The notes beneath the pieces are model-generated. The model ran no database searches, was not told where the DNA came from, and worked only from the letters and a program-made list of their open reading frames with translations. A stretch of 64,000 bases of DNA from Glossina fuscipes. Taxonomy: Eukaryota > Arthropoda > Insecta > Diptera > Glossinidae. Where the stretch lies: contig NW_023998415.1 of assembly GCF_014805625.2 (NCBI RefSeq), forward strand, positions 21,313,630 to 21,377,629. The letters are read 5' to 3'. Made by a program: the position numbers and the translations under genes. How positions within the stretch are numbered: position 1 is the first letter of the stretch; each line of letters begins with the position of its first letter. Of this stretch, positions 25,375-37,379 are shown piece after piece.

Positions 25375-25652
25375 TTTTTTTTTTTTTTTTTTTTTATGTG
25401 GCCAATTATTTGGGAAATGTCGTCTATTCGTGTAACACGATGACAGTCAGAGAGAAGAGAGCTGAGAGAAAAAAAGGGGAGAGATGTTGGCCACAGCCTC
25501 ACGTGTGTGTGTTCACAAACGATAAATGTTATCCCTCTACCAACTGGGAATTCGCTGCGGCTATGACCAAAGACAGCCCTACCGCATTCGAGATTTGAAC
25601 CCGCGAACGTTAAGTTGGTAGTCGCAATTCTCGCCTGCTCTCTTACTCAGGC
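25375..25652 (-). repeat. tRNA-headed SINE of a second type, with poly(A) tail
   Basis: Read on the minus strand it starts GCCTGAGTAAGAGAGCAGGC. A B-box-like region GTTCGCGGGTTCAAATC follows, then a non-tRNA body containing AATTCCCAGTTGGTAGAGGG, and it ends in a 21-nt poly(A) (25,375-25,395). The head is clearly related to the head of the SINE at 28,088, including GGGTTCAAATCTC and ATGCGGTAG/GTGCGGTAG. The body is unrelated, and the tail is poly(A) instead of (TAA)n. No clear target-site duplication was found. Confidence 0.6.
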
Positions 25653-28071
25653 TATTCATCTTTAATTTTTTTTGTGATTAACACGTTCGCGGACGTGAAT
25701 GCTGTAGCAATCAAATTTTTATTTCATTTTATATAACGTTAATACGTTAATAGTAATTAGTTAAAAAGTTGGATCTGTATCATCGCATATTTTATGATAT
25801 TCCTTATGTATGCCATGCCGTTATAAAATATTTTTGGATATCACCAAAACAAGTTTCAAAATAGATTGACAAACGTTTTTTCCCCATCCTCACTGAAATG
25901 TTTGTTGCCCGTAAACATGGGCACTTTGTGCCGTAGAGGTCATGTACTCTAAAAGATAAGAATGCATGAGTAAAAGTGATTGCAATAGTTGATTAGGTGA
26001 AGAATTACTTTGTAAGCGGAATGAAGCGGAAGCTTATGTCAAGTAAACAAGGGTAGGTTAAGAAGTTTTATTAGTTTCATAACTCTTCAGGGTTCAAATA
26101 GTTACAAGAAGCCTTTTCCATTTGTATTGTGGCATATATGTGAAATTTGGAAAAAAAATAAAAATTAAGTTTTTTTGAATTTTTTAATCGAAGATTTTTT
26201 TAAGAATTTTTTTTTGTTTTAAATTTTACTACGCTGTACGTTTTTAAAATTGTTTGCAAAATTTTTTACATATTTTCAAATGATGATGATGATGGCGGAA
26301 CTCTCTTAACTGTATTATATGTAATCTTTCGCTCTCAAGGCGAGACACTAAGTTTGCACAGACTTCAAAGACATCGTCATTTGTAAGTTTATTGTTGGTT
26401 AGGCGTTCTTAACCCCGTTTAGTGTTTCTTTTACCCATTACAAATGAATTGACATGGATGTCATACGTGTCTATGTCTACAATAAGTTTGGAAGTTTGAA
26501 ACCTAAAAAAATAAGATCATCATTAATTTTCTTGCGTTTACAAGGCTAACAATAGAGCGGATTACGTTTAAATATGAACAAAACGTGCTATCTTTTTTGC
26601 CTGAAAGCTCTGTTAATTGGTACTCGTACTTAGCTATACGCATAGAAATGTTAAATGGTTTTAATCAGCGTAAAATTCCGAGCCAATTTAGTAATGTCGT
26701 CTTGGTGACTCTCTTCCCTTCCTCGCTCTGTCTGCGAAATCGAAGGAGAAAATTTTGGAAACTTGACAGACACCGGTGTTAATTTGTTAGCTACAGGCTT
26801 AGTTTGAAGATAAGTGTGATCCGCCTACACTCACATCCACAATAGATTCGAACAAGTATTAATAGAAATTTTGTAGACCAACGATATTATTATTAATATT
26901 GTTTGTTTGTTAACTAAGATTAAAGTAAGTCTGGCTTAAAAATTAAATTGATAATTAATAATAGCAAATATGTATAATAATAATGTATAAAAATAATAAG
27001 ATTGCAATGTCTCTTACAGGGGAGCATGTAAGCAATTATAGACGCCCACACAATCCTAGCTTTACAGAAAATCTTAAGTACACTGCATATAACATTGTAA
27101 AGTAGGTAATCATCGAACAATTTGAGATTGAAATCCCACCTCCATTGCACACTGGTCCAGTTCATACTATATATCAGCAGCAATATCCTGACACTGGAAT
27201 TACAAACCCATTTATAACAACAATGCATTATTACAAGTGTAGATGGTTTTAAATTTGATAGTGAATCTGCGCATATTAACAACGGGCTTAATACTCGTCG
27301 TCAAAAAAAGTGTTAATAAAAAAAGCACCTGGAATATGCATGGTATCTGTGGTCGCATAATATAAGTTTCATTATTCATTTAAATTTAATGGACGGAAGT
27401 TTATCACACAAGCAGTATTGCGGAGTATGTGTATCAAGTAATGTGTTATGAATGAAGATTAAATTTCTAATTATTCATTAAATTGATAAATTGTATTTGA
27501 AAAGTTTAGGCAAATGTAATGATATCCTGTACCACGCTTGCGTTTACCATAAGAATGCCTCGGAGACAGTTATTCACCGCCACTTAGAGCTTATTTTTCC
27601 AGACATAGTCAAGATTTCCGTATATGTAATCAAGCGCATTTTGGCTTCGACCGTAACAAAGGCCGAGAAAAAAAATAGCTATAAAATGAACATGAGCCTC
27701 CCCCATTTTGGGGTGGCTTTATCCCTTTACTAAAACGGTAAATTCCTACCTCGACTCAAGAGGATATGTATACGCTTTATCATATATCTTTGTTTGTTTG
27801 TCTTTGCAGGACGCTTTATCACGAAGAGCAAACATATTCTAAAATGATTTCTCACCTTGATGAGGCTAAATCTGAAGACCAAATAAATTATCCCGTGAAT
27901 CGACAAATGGAATAGGCTCTGAATTCTCTTGTGCAAGGCTCAAAAAGTTAGCGTAATCGAGCTCGTTCGCAAATACTAGAAAATTATACATATATGATTA
28001 ATGCACAGTGTGTGAAGATGTGTTTCAATTCTCTTCATCTATATTATTAATGATTAACCATTCAAATAAAT
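25653..28071. other. Intergenic, no supported gene
   Basis: AT-rich. The 81-codon + frame at 27,491-27,733 has balanced composition but no recognised family, start context or splice signals. The minus frame 26,920-27,282 is hydrophobic and low complexity. Nothing is called. Confidence 0.4.
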
Positions 28072-28087
28072 TAAATTAAAACATATC

Positions 28088-28259
28088 CGCCTGAGTGGCC
28101 GAGTAGGCAAGAGTCTCGACTAGCAACTTAATGGTCGTGGGTTCAAATCTCAAGTGCGGTAGAGTTTTTAATAAAGCCGAAAGCCTTAGATGCTAGTGCT
28201 TTAAGACTACTTTAGTCTTAGAATTTATTCTCTGGCTAAGTTTATAATAATAATAATAA
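28088..28259 (+). repeat. tRNA-derived SINE with intact target-site duplication
   Basis: Body starts CGCCTGAGTGGCCGAGTAGG (A-box region). The B-box region is TCGTGGGTTCAAATC, then CAAGTGCGGTAGAG, a body with CTTTAGTCTTAGAATTTATT and CTCTGGCTAA, and a (TAA)n tail. It is flanked by a perfect 16-bp duplication TAAATTAAAACATATC at 28,072-28,087 and 28,260-28,275. That shows target-primed insertion and a young copy. It is not a functional tRNA: acceptor and anticodon arms do not pair and there is no discriminator end. Confidence 0.85.
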
Positions 28260-28275
28260 TAAATTAAAACATATC

Positions 28276-30293
28276 TGTTGTGAGGTGTCGCACGTCCTCT
28301 TAAAGCATGCGGATCCTAGAAACAGTGCGCATTCATTTTAGATTAGTCAGGAAATAAGGTAAACGCTAAGTGTATATGACGTGTGAAAATGTGTCAAATA
28401 AGAGACTTTAAATAGACTCTACTTTTGCACTTATTTAACAAAGGGATAAAAGAAATCGTTTTGACAATATGTAACGTTTTCTTGTAAGCAAGTCTTTAAT
28501 AGACAAAAATTATGTTCATTTAATGTTATGTTCGGCTTAAATTATTTTCAATTTATTGGGTAGTCAAGAATGAAATTTAGAAATAAGAGATTGTGTGCAA
28601 TGTTTTATAGTAGGCATTTAATCCATTATCTTCAAATTTCATCCTTGGCGATCCAATATAACACACTTTCTCATTACTTTTTGCGATCAAAAATGTCAGC
28701 ATCCGTTGCCCACTGATATGGTGGTAAATGTAATTCTACCTTGCAAATGGGCTAATAATCCACGTTAAGTAAGTTTTAAGAAAATGTTGATTTCGTGATC
28801 ATTTATTCATAGTTTCAATAGAAAGAAATCAAAAGTTTCGCTTTTAACGCTGATCGGCAATGTATGGCCAATACGATTTATTTATGGCCATTTTTGCATG
28901 TTACCTCTATTTGTCCTCCCCCATCCCTCCTCGCTCGCAAGCGTAAACGTAAGAACTATTCTTTGAAATTGCGCACAGAGAAACAGTTATGAAGTAATAA
29001 TTATTTGATTATGGGACTATGTTTGACCTATCTTATAGAAATTATGCAGTTTTTAATAAGCTAAAGAATTTATTTAGGTTAGCAAATAATTCACTGTTCC
29101 ATCAAAGAAAAAGTCTACTTAGCATACACAAACTGCAAATAATATTCTATACGGATCCCCCAAGAGAATATTTTTCTAAAGATAATTTCTTAGTTCTTAG
29201 ACTTTTCTTTTTCGCTTCAAACACAATATGCAATTAATACCGATAATAAAATAAAAATATAGTTAATAATAATAAAATAGGCAGAGAGTAGGGCAGGGAA
29301 TAGGGAGTTTCAAAATTATTCTCATATAAAAATTAATATTAAACTCATGTAAGTTATAAATGTTTAATGTTAGATATGGGATAAATTCTAACATTTTTTT
29401 TTCACCTTTTCAAGTAAGATAATTTTACTGGAAAAGAAAGTAAATTTTTACCAGAGAAGGTGAACGGCCATGTGCACTTGTATATATATATCTAGATTTT
29501 ATAAGGCATAAATGAAAAAATGTCCAAACACTTATATATATATATATATATACAAATATATATTTATTCACACGCACTTAACACACATTCGTACATATTT
29601 TTGTCAAATCAATTTCCAAATTATGCAAAACTAGCGCAATCCTGTAGTTTTGGCAAATGAGTTATATCATCGATATGAGATTCTTAATTATATTTGGTAG
29701 TGTTTGTTTTGTAAAAATGTGTACACTTTTATTGGTAAAATATTAGAATTAAAAGATTTCACTTAGCAAGTTTAACAAATTGATGTTAATGCGATTTTCT
29801 TAGTTCTCAAAAGTCTCACGTCGCCTTACCCATATCTTTGATCCGGTATTTCTTTTTTTGCAATAAATTTTCAATGTCAGTCCTTACGTTCTATTGGCTG
29901 ACAATTGCAAAGTACAACTTGATTCAATTTTCTATTTTATTGATTCCAAAAACCAGAAAATATTGAATATGCTAAGCACACTTTTTTCTTTTTGTTTAAT
30001 TTTTTTATTTACTTATTTTTTTTTTTGCATATATTCACAATCTAACAAACATCTTCTTTTTTTTTCATTCGTGTAGTTAATTCGCCTTTGCCAGGCATTT
30101 GACATTTCAGCTGTCAAGTTATTCTCCTTTTTTCGATGACTTTTCATGCTTTCTTTTGTTTACGAAATTATATTTATGAAATATAAATAATGGCAGAAAA
30201 ACGTTTCGTATTTATTTACTCTTGTATATATGTAGTATGATTGATATAAAACCAAATGGCAACTAGGTATATGAAAAATGTCATTTCTGTCTC
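28276..30293. other. Intergenic between SINE and DnaJ-1 promoter
   Basis: AT-rich DNA with TA runs at 29,477-29,493 and 29,531-29,552 and poly-T near 30,008-30,025. No gene was recognised; upstream regulatory DNA of DnaJ-1 may be at the right end. Confidence 0.4.
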
Positions 30294-30330
30294 GAAATTT
30301 CTAGAATACGAAACGTAGTGCTTATAAATA
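30294..30330 (+). promoter_or_regulatory. DnaJ-1: Heat-shock element plus TATA box of DnaJ-1
   Basis: A perfect three-unit heat-shock element GAA-nn-TTC-nn-GAA occupies 30,294-30,306, with a further GAA at 30,310-30,312 slightly off register. Seventeen bases after 30,306 comes TATAAATA (30,323-30,330). HSF trimers bind such inverted GAA units, and in fly heat-shock promoters the elements sit just upstream of TATA. Start of transcription would be near 30,355. Confidence 0.75.
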
Positions 30331-30354
30331 CGAGTGGAAAAGAAAAAACTCCTT

Positions 30355-30672
30355 ATTATTAACAAACAAATAAGCCAGATATAACCGTCGGCGGATTTTT
30401 CTCGAAGAAGACAAAAGAGCAATTTGCGTTTTGTTTGTAATTCTTTCTTTACATATAAGAAAATTTGATTTAAAAGAACTAAGTGAGCAAAAGAGCAATT
30501 AATTAATAATTATATTAATTGATTTTTATCGCAAAGCAAGTCTGAACGAGAAGAGAAACAATACAAATATCTAAAAGATTGTAAGGGGTCGCAGAAAAAA
30601 TATTAAATATTTGGCAAACATTCGATTTTCCTTCTTTTTTTTTTTTTTTTGTTTTTGCTTGAGTCGTGAAAG
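30355..30672 (+). other. DnaJ-1: Non-coding first exon of DnaJ-1 (start approximate)
   Basis: Placed between the expected start 25-30 bp after TATAAATA and a consensus donor AAAG/GTAAGT with GT at 30,673-30,674. It is A-rich, as in heat-shock gene leaders that support translation during stress. The matching acceptor TTTTTACAG ends at 31,538, making an 866-bp 5'UTR intron and leaving 27 nt before the ATG. The 5' limit is inferred. Confidence 0.55.
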
Positions 30673-30747
30673 GTAAGTGTTGCGGTAAACCTTTGATATT
30701 TTTTTATTTTGCCTAATGAGCAAAACAAAATTGGCTGGATAGTATAG

Positions 30748-30809
30748 GAAATTTCATGAAAAATGAATGAGTTCTGTGTGCTCTCTTTGCAAAGGGCGAA
30801 TTTCGCGAA
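30748..30809 (+). promoter_or_regulatory. DnaJ-1: Intronic heat-shock elements in DnaJ-1
   Basis: A second perfect GAA-nn-TTC-nn-GAA trimer lies at 30,748-30,760. A TTC-nn-GAA pair follows at 30,802-30,809, with another GAA at 30,798-30,800 one base out of register. Both sit in the 5'UTR intron. Confidence 0.55.
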
Positions 30810-31565
30810 AGGAAATTAATCAAATTATCAAATAAAAGTGTTGTGGGCATTACGTGATTTTTGCTTAAATGCACTTATATATGAATACATACATACACAC
30901 GATTATCAAAAAGTAGTTTTTTGCTTTCGTTATTTGAAGTATGAATGTATGTATGTTTGTTTTATTTAGTAACGAGAGAATCGCCGCATATATTGCAAAT
31001 GTGAGGAAACGAGACAAATCTTGGATTTGAACAAATCAAGCAGCTCACTGGGCATAATTGCTTTTTACATCTCGAATATTCTGGGAAGTTTTGATATGAA
31101 AAAAAATAGGTAAACGTTGACTATGTACTTTTTGAGAAATGCATTTCTTTATCCATTTGCAATACCTTATGACTACTGGTAAATGCCATAGGTTTATCGT
31201 TTTATTCTGGGTATAATCCTTGTAGGTCTTTTATGGACTTAGGAATCAATTAAACTATGGTGGATTTTCCGTTTTTACATAAAGTGATTTGTGTTTGTCC
31301 AAGTGTCCAAGTTTATTAAAGAGATATTATCTATATTTTTTATAAAAATCATAGACATCTTCACGTCTTTATGAGCATCTTAAGTCATATTGGGCAGGTT
31401 TCACATTCCTCCACCCATAGCTTTCTGTTTTTGCTTAGCATTAAGAATATGAAAAAACTTATCCTAAACTGAACAAAAGAAAAGAACAAACTTTCTCTTA
31501 CGTATTAACGCAAATTTTTTTTAATTTTGTTTTTACAGTGGTTTAGTGGTTAGTAAAATAATAAG

Positions 31566-32579
31566 ATGAGTAAAAATTTTTATGAGACTCTTGGCATAAA
31601 ACAAACTGCCAACGATGATGAGATCAAGAAGGCGTATCGCAAATTGGCGTTAAAATATCATCCGGATAAGAATCAAAGCCCACAAGCTGAGGAACGTTTT
31701 AAGCTGATTGCTGAGGCTTATGAGGTGTTGTCAGATAAAAAGAAACGCGATATTTATGACCAATATGGCGAAGAGGGTCTTAAAGCCGGAATTTCGGGAT
31801 CAACAGGCGAACCAGGTAGCAATTATACATATCACGGTGACGCGCGTGCCACCTTTGCGCAGTTTTTCGGAAATTCCAATCCTTTTGGCGCATTCTTTGG
31901 TATGGATGACCCTATGTTCGGACAGCAGACTATTTTCATGAGTGATGATGACCTCTATACCGGCATGAGTGGTGGTCCTGGCGGCGCGTTTCGTTCACAT
32001 TCGTTTAATGCTCCACCAAATCGCAAACGACAGCAACAAGATCCTCCTATTGAACACGACCTCTATGTCTCTCTCGAAGAGGTTGATAAAGGCTGCGTAA
32101 AAAAAATGAAGATCTCACGAATGTCAATGGCAACAGGTCAATCCCGTAAGGAGGAGAAGGTTTTGAATATAACAGTAAAACCGGGTTGGAAATCAGGTAC
32201 TAAAATTACTTTCCAAAGAGAAGGTGACCAAACTCCCGGAAAAATACCCGCTGATATAATATTCATCATTAGGGATAAGCCGCACTCATTGTTTAAGCGT
32301 GAAGGCACTGACATTAGATACAATGCAAAGATCAATCTTAAGCAGGCATTGTGCGGAACAAGTGTTCATGTGCCGACATTGCAGGGCGACAGAATTCCAG
32401 TGAATACACAGGGTGAAGTAATAAAACCCAACACAGTCAAGCGTATAAGTAATCGAGGATTGCCTTTCCCCAAAGAGCCTTCCCGACGTGGTGACCTGCT
32501 TGTCTCATTTGACATCAAATTTCCCGAAACGCTACAACCGCCAGTTAAGGAATTACTTAACGAAATACTCCCGAATTAA
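31566..32579 (+). CDS. DnaJ-1: DnaJ-1, Hsp40 class B co-chaperone (DNAJB1/B4 type)
   Basis: Co-chaperone that delivers clients to Hsp70 and stimulates its ATPase in cytosol and nucleus. Single coding exon, 337 aa (human DNAJB1 340). The J domain is about residues 4-68, with the essential HPD at 32-34 (YHPDKN) and helix [13 protein letters not shown] Gly/Phe-rich linker of about 70-150 includes [18 protein letters not shown]-terminal beta-barrel domains I and II start near [12 protein letters not shown], with [36 protein letters not shown] and the ending [13 protein letters not shown]. There is no zinc-finger CxxCxGxG region, confirming class B. The ATG is the first after the 5'UTR acceptor. 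Regulation by HSF is suggested by the promoter. Candidate poly(A) signals are at 33,088-33,093 and 33,124-33,129. Confidence 0.96.
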   Translation: MSKNFYETLGIKQTANDDEIKKAYRKLALKYHPDKNQSPQAEERFKLIAEAYEVLSDKKKRDIYDQYGEEGLKAGISGSTGEPGSNYTYHGDARATFAQFFGNSNPFGAFFGMDDPMFGQQTIFMSDDDLYTGMSGGPGGAFRSHSFNAPPNRKRQQQDPPIEHDLYVSLEEVDKGCVKKMKISRMSMATGQSRKEEKVLNITVKPGWKSGTKITFQREGDQTPGKIPADIIFIIRDKPHSLFKREGTDIRYNAKINLKQALCGTSVHVPTLQGDRIPVNTQGEVIKPNTVKRISNRGLPFPKEPSRRGDLLVSFDIKFPETLQPPVKELLNEILPN

Positions 32580-35500
32580 ATCTTTTTCCATTTCTGCTTT
32601 AACATTTAGTGCATATATATATTCTAAACAATCGAGTGGCGGGAGGATTAAGTATGCCTATACATACTTAATCATTATCCACCGGTTAAACAAATATTAG
32701 CAAATTGTAATCGATGGGGGGATCATTACAAAGTTTTTTAACAAATAAGATTTCTTTCGGTTTTCACTCCTTCCCCTTCTAGCGATGTTATCTACGTAAC
32801 ATCTCCATTTTATCTATGCAAATTTCTTTCCAATGCTACTGTTGTAACTTAATGTATTATTTACTTTTAGTTATGTATTTTAGGCTATAAATTAATTAAA
32901 AAAAAAAAAAAAGGGAAAAAAGCATATATAAAAAAATGTATATAAATTGTGGCGCAGAACAACCAACGCCGTTGTAATGCAAAATTATTCATTCGATAAA
33001 CTTACGCTAGGATAAAATGCATCGTTGATCATTTTGCAAAGCACTAAGAGATTTGTATTCTATGCATATGTATGTATTTGATGAAAAAATAAAAAGAAAA
33101 GAGACTGAGTGATTGGAAATGTGAATAAAATATAAAAAGTGAAAACAATACAATTTCTTCGCTTTTCTGCGCAGAAGTTTTGGTGGGAAAATGCTAAAAC
33201 TCGTCCGAATTATTAATAAAAAAGCGCTGATTATAAATAACTTTCGGTAAGCCGATCGTCGATATCGACAGATTAGATATTTTTTTTGGGGCTTATTGCA
33301 TGCGCTGTTGCGGGCGAGAGGCGAAGTAGAGGAACTGAAAGTCAAGGTATTTGAGTCGAAAAGAACAGCATCGAATATCGGTTGTAGTTAGGTATTTTTT
33401 GCTTTGAATGCTTTAAACGGCCAAGATTACTACTACTCCGGCATTTCGAATACATATTTTATTTGATTCGTTTCATTTTAAATCCCCATGCCCAGAGCAT
33501 GAAGGATTGTTTATTCTTTTACGTTGATGTCACTAAAGGAAATGGAAAATGCCCACTAATTCTTCTGTGCCATAAGAGTAGAAGGTGCTGCATTTTTTTG
33601 TCGGCATTTGTTCAATCCTATTCAGATATTTTGATGAATTCTTACCTAGGATGGGAAACATCTGTAACAATCTAAAAAAGCGTCATTTTGATAATGTTGT
33701 TTATTCTATTGACTTTTTGCGTTTTTTCGTACATATGCATACACTCGCATATATGTGTTTACCATAGTGCATATTCACTTAAAAACATGGACGTTTGTTT
33801 GCCTTTGCCGCATAACATTTTTCGAATGGCTGTTAATTAACAGAACTGCTACTTTTTTCATTGATAGCAGAACCCTACCCAAAAGACGCTGAGAATTTTA
33901 CGCATGACCAAACTAAACGAACTAAACGCTACAAGGTTGAAAGTCCGTTAGGTTTTTAGTTTTTTTTAGTTTTTTCGCTGAATATGAAAATTAAACTTGA
34001 TTTTCATTTAAGTGATTCACGATTTCGTCGTTTATTTCTAATTAAAGAATTAGAATTAAGTTTTGTATAAACCAAGTGATAATACATTCGTAAGCCCAGC
34101 CATATCGGCGTTAAATCCATGATCAACAATAACGCATTGGTAATTACAGTCTTTACCTTTCAAAGGCAAATCGGAAGCGCTCAGGGTCTATTGAATCATC
34201 TTATTGAAAGTAAATCATAAAGCGGCCGAACTACAGATGGCTGCCCGAAATAGTTATAATCGGTAACGTTTAGTAGAATGCTGCTGTCAGTGCCATAAAT
34301 TGGAAGTGAGAAGCAATCCGGACAATAAGTGATAGGCGCATTTAATAATTGCAGCAGGCGAAAAAGAACGAAGCTTTTCCTAATAGAGTTATTGCTCGTA
34401 CCTCTCCTATTTTGAACTGTCAGTAGACATGCACCCAGTGGTGTAGCTAAGCAATTTTAAAAGGGGAAAAGAAAATGTTGAAATCAATTTATGTTTAACT
34501 TACCACTTCGCTTAGCTACTCATTGCAAATTTAGCGCATGTATTGAGTGGAATGTGTAAGCGTTCTTCTGCGAGCCGCAATAGTGACGCGATTGCAATTA
34601 ACTACAAACTTTGATATTTGGATAACGAGTACTCATTGCGAATTTTCGGGGGCAAAAATGGGAAATTTTTTTTAGTCGACTATTTTGGGACAAAATCGTA
34701 GCCCTCTCTTTCTTTTTCTTATCGTACTCATTACAGAGAAGTTGTGTTAAGTTCGTTAAAACGATGGTAAACGATAGAAATGGACATCGGGGACGTACGA
34801 TTGGCAGGAATGTTCCAGTAGTTTCTGCTCTTAGGCACAAGTAGTGAAAACTAGAAGTCATTCTTAAAGTATTTTTTATTTTAGAGTAAAACGTATTCTA
34901 TTCCACTGTTGCTCCGCGGAGGCAATTCAGCGAATAAACTTTAGCGGCGTTACTTGATAATCATGTTTTTTCAACGAAGAGATACAATGTCATTGAGAGC
35001 GATTTACTTAAGCCCACATGCATTCTTGCCGCTCTTGTGAATCTTGTAAATAAGAAGTTATTTTATGTCATATGCGAAACAAATCCTAGAGCTCAATAAC
35101 TTTAACTTTTGATGCGCAATTCATACGGAAAAAGCTCATTACCTTATACTTCTTTCGGTTAACGCGTCACGTTGCTCAAGTAATTTTGTGACAAAGCGTC
35201 GATGTGTTTTTAACACAAAATAATATCGCCGAGCAAAAAGCGAGTTTAATTTGATGTTCCTTGTCGACATTCAAAATGTGCCTTAAAGTAAACTTTCTTC
35301 CCGGTTTTAGTTTCAAAAGGGTGCAAACTTTTGATTTGTTGTGATTGTGTTGGGCAACATAACACAACGTTTGAGGCAAGAGACATAATTTAGGCGCCTG
35401 TTATAACAAACAAACTATAAGATCAAATTTGCGGGCTACCGAGAAGCGATCCTAGCTGCCTTAGATCGTAACTTAGTTACGATTGACGTACAGTGGTGAG

Positions 35501-36296
35501 AGCTATAGCGAGTGTTCATAATTCCCACGCTGCAGTATACTCTCTGTTTCGCTCTCCACACTTCTTTGCGAAGATTACGGTGTTTTATGTAAAAGTAATA
35601 TCCGCTAAATGATTGGACAGAAGAAGGAAGAAATTAAACGAAAACGTTAAGCAATTTTGAGTATAACTATTAACTATAATCGATGGATAGAAATAAAAGT
35701 CAGAGAAGTAATTTTCATCATTTTAATCAATTAGTTTTATTTGATCATATTCATCAAAATGCGTTACTTTTCCTTGCATTTTTATTTTCTTTAAATTTAT
35801 TTTATTATTATTAATTTTCATAAATTGTTGCTATTGAGAATTCATTCATTTTCCTTTCCTTTTTTTGTTTTTTTTTAAATTTTTTTATTTTTTTTCTTTT
35901 CGTTATTTTTGTATTTTTCCTGTTCTTCTTCTTTTTTTTGTTGTAATTGTTAGTGTTTTGTTTGTTCTTATTTCATATGTGAGTGAATTTATTAATTTTT
36001 GTTATTAAGTGACTTAGTGTTGGTGTCTTTCTGTATGTCTCTGTTGGTGTCTCTGTGTGTGGTTGTGTATACGTGTGTATGCTTGTATGCATGTGTAGTT
36101 TATTAAATTAATTATTTATTTATTTTTTATTTTCTTTTTATATATAAATTTAAATTTTTTAACTACATAAGTAGACACAATTTGAAAATTCAGATTATTT
36201 TTTTTATTTCATTATTTTTTGTGTCCAACACCTGTCTTGCAGTTAATGTTAAATTCCAATTTTCTTTTCCGTTTTCTTATAATCTTTCTTTTTTTA

Positions 36297-36333
<37 letters not shown>

Positions 36334-37280
36334 GTTTTGTTTTTATTTTTACTTAATTGTTTTATACTTAACTTTTAATTAAATGTTTCGATTCGTTTAC
36401 ATTCAACATAACATACATTCACAGTAGATGATTAGCATTAACATGTATGTATCTGTGTGTGCGCGTGCGTGTTTTGTGTGTGCGTATTTGTGTTTGTGCT
36501 GGGATGATGAGGAAGGAATCGGATCGTGGATGGGCCCGGCAAGGGGAATGGGTAGAGGAAGGGAGTGGGTAGGGAGAAGGGTATGAGAGGAATGGAAGTT
36601 TGAGTGCTAGTGCTTGAGTTACATGAAATTTCTTCAAATATTCTATTTTTGCTCTTTATCCATTCATCGTGTTTGTTAATTTGCTTTTTTCTATTTTAAT
36701 TTTTAATGCGTATATTATCCTTTTTATTTGTTTTTGTTTTGGTTTTTTCGTTTTTTTTTTGTTTTTAATTTCATTACTGTGTAATAGGAGAAGAAAGTAG
36801 CTGGACCGAGAAGCGGTGTAGTGGCTTTTGTTTGTTCTTTTCCATTTTTCTGCACCTCGCTTTCAAAGATTTTAAAGAACACAAGAATATTTGATTGTTA
36901 AGTTTATGATATTGCGCGACAAATGGTTAGTTTATTTAACGTAATTGAATATGATTGTTTTACATTTGCAAATATTACAAGTATATATATATATATATAT
37001 ATATGTAATGTACACAAACACCTACATACACACATACGTACATATAAACATAAATACATCCAAGCGAGCAAACAAACATACATACGTACATACATATACG
37101 GGTACGTACGTAGATACAAACATACAAATATACACTCACACAGACCCACACGCACAATGTAATGCGTAACGGTGGCCCTGCTGTAGAGAGTGGTCGACGA
37201 AGCGCGTGTGGCACGCAGTTTTAGTATGATGGCGCTAGGGATGGCGAGTCAGGTATGCGGCAGGGACGGGTCGGCAGTAT
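32580..37280. other. DnaJ-1 3' flank and intergenic DNA
   Basis: No further gene is recognised. From about 35,750 rightward the + strand becomes markedly T-rich, with TTTTATT and TTTTTGTT runs. (TA)n lies at 36,296-36,319, a GTGTGCG/TATG-rich patch at 36,040-36,095, and TA plus CATACA repeats at 36,979-37,140. Confidence 0.45.
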
Positions 37281-37379
37281 ATCTTGAAAGTTTCTACCTC
37301 CAGCGCGCTTAGCAAAAAAAAAAAAAAAAAACTGATCCATGCTATAATTTTCCAACTATTGTCTAATGAACGGATCAAC

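Noticed and set aside
27491..27733. 81-codon + frame with fairly balanced composition
   Set aside because: No homology recognised, no splice or promoter context, and length is within chance for this much AT-rich DNA.
28088..28160. Possible tRNA-Ser/Leu gene
   Set aside because: A/B-box similarity is real, but arms do not pair, there is no plausible anticodon arm, and the sequence is the head of a longer SINE with tail and target-site duplication.
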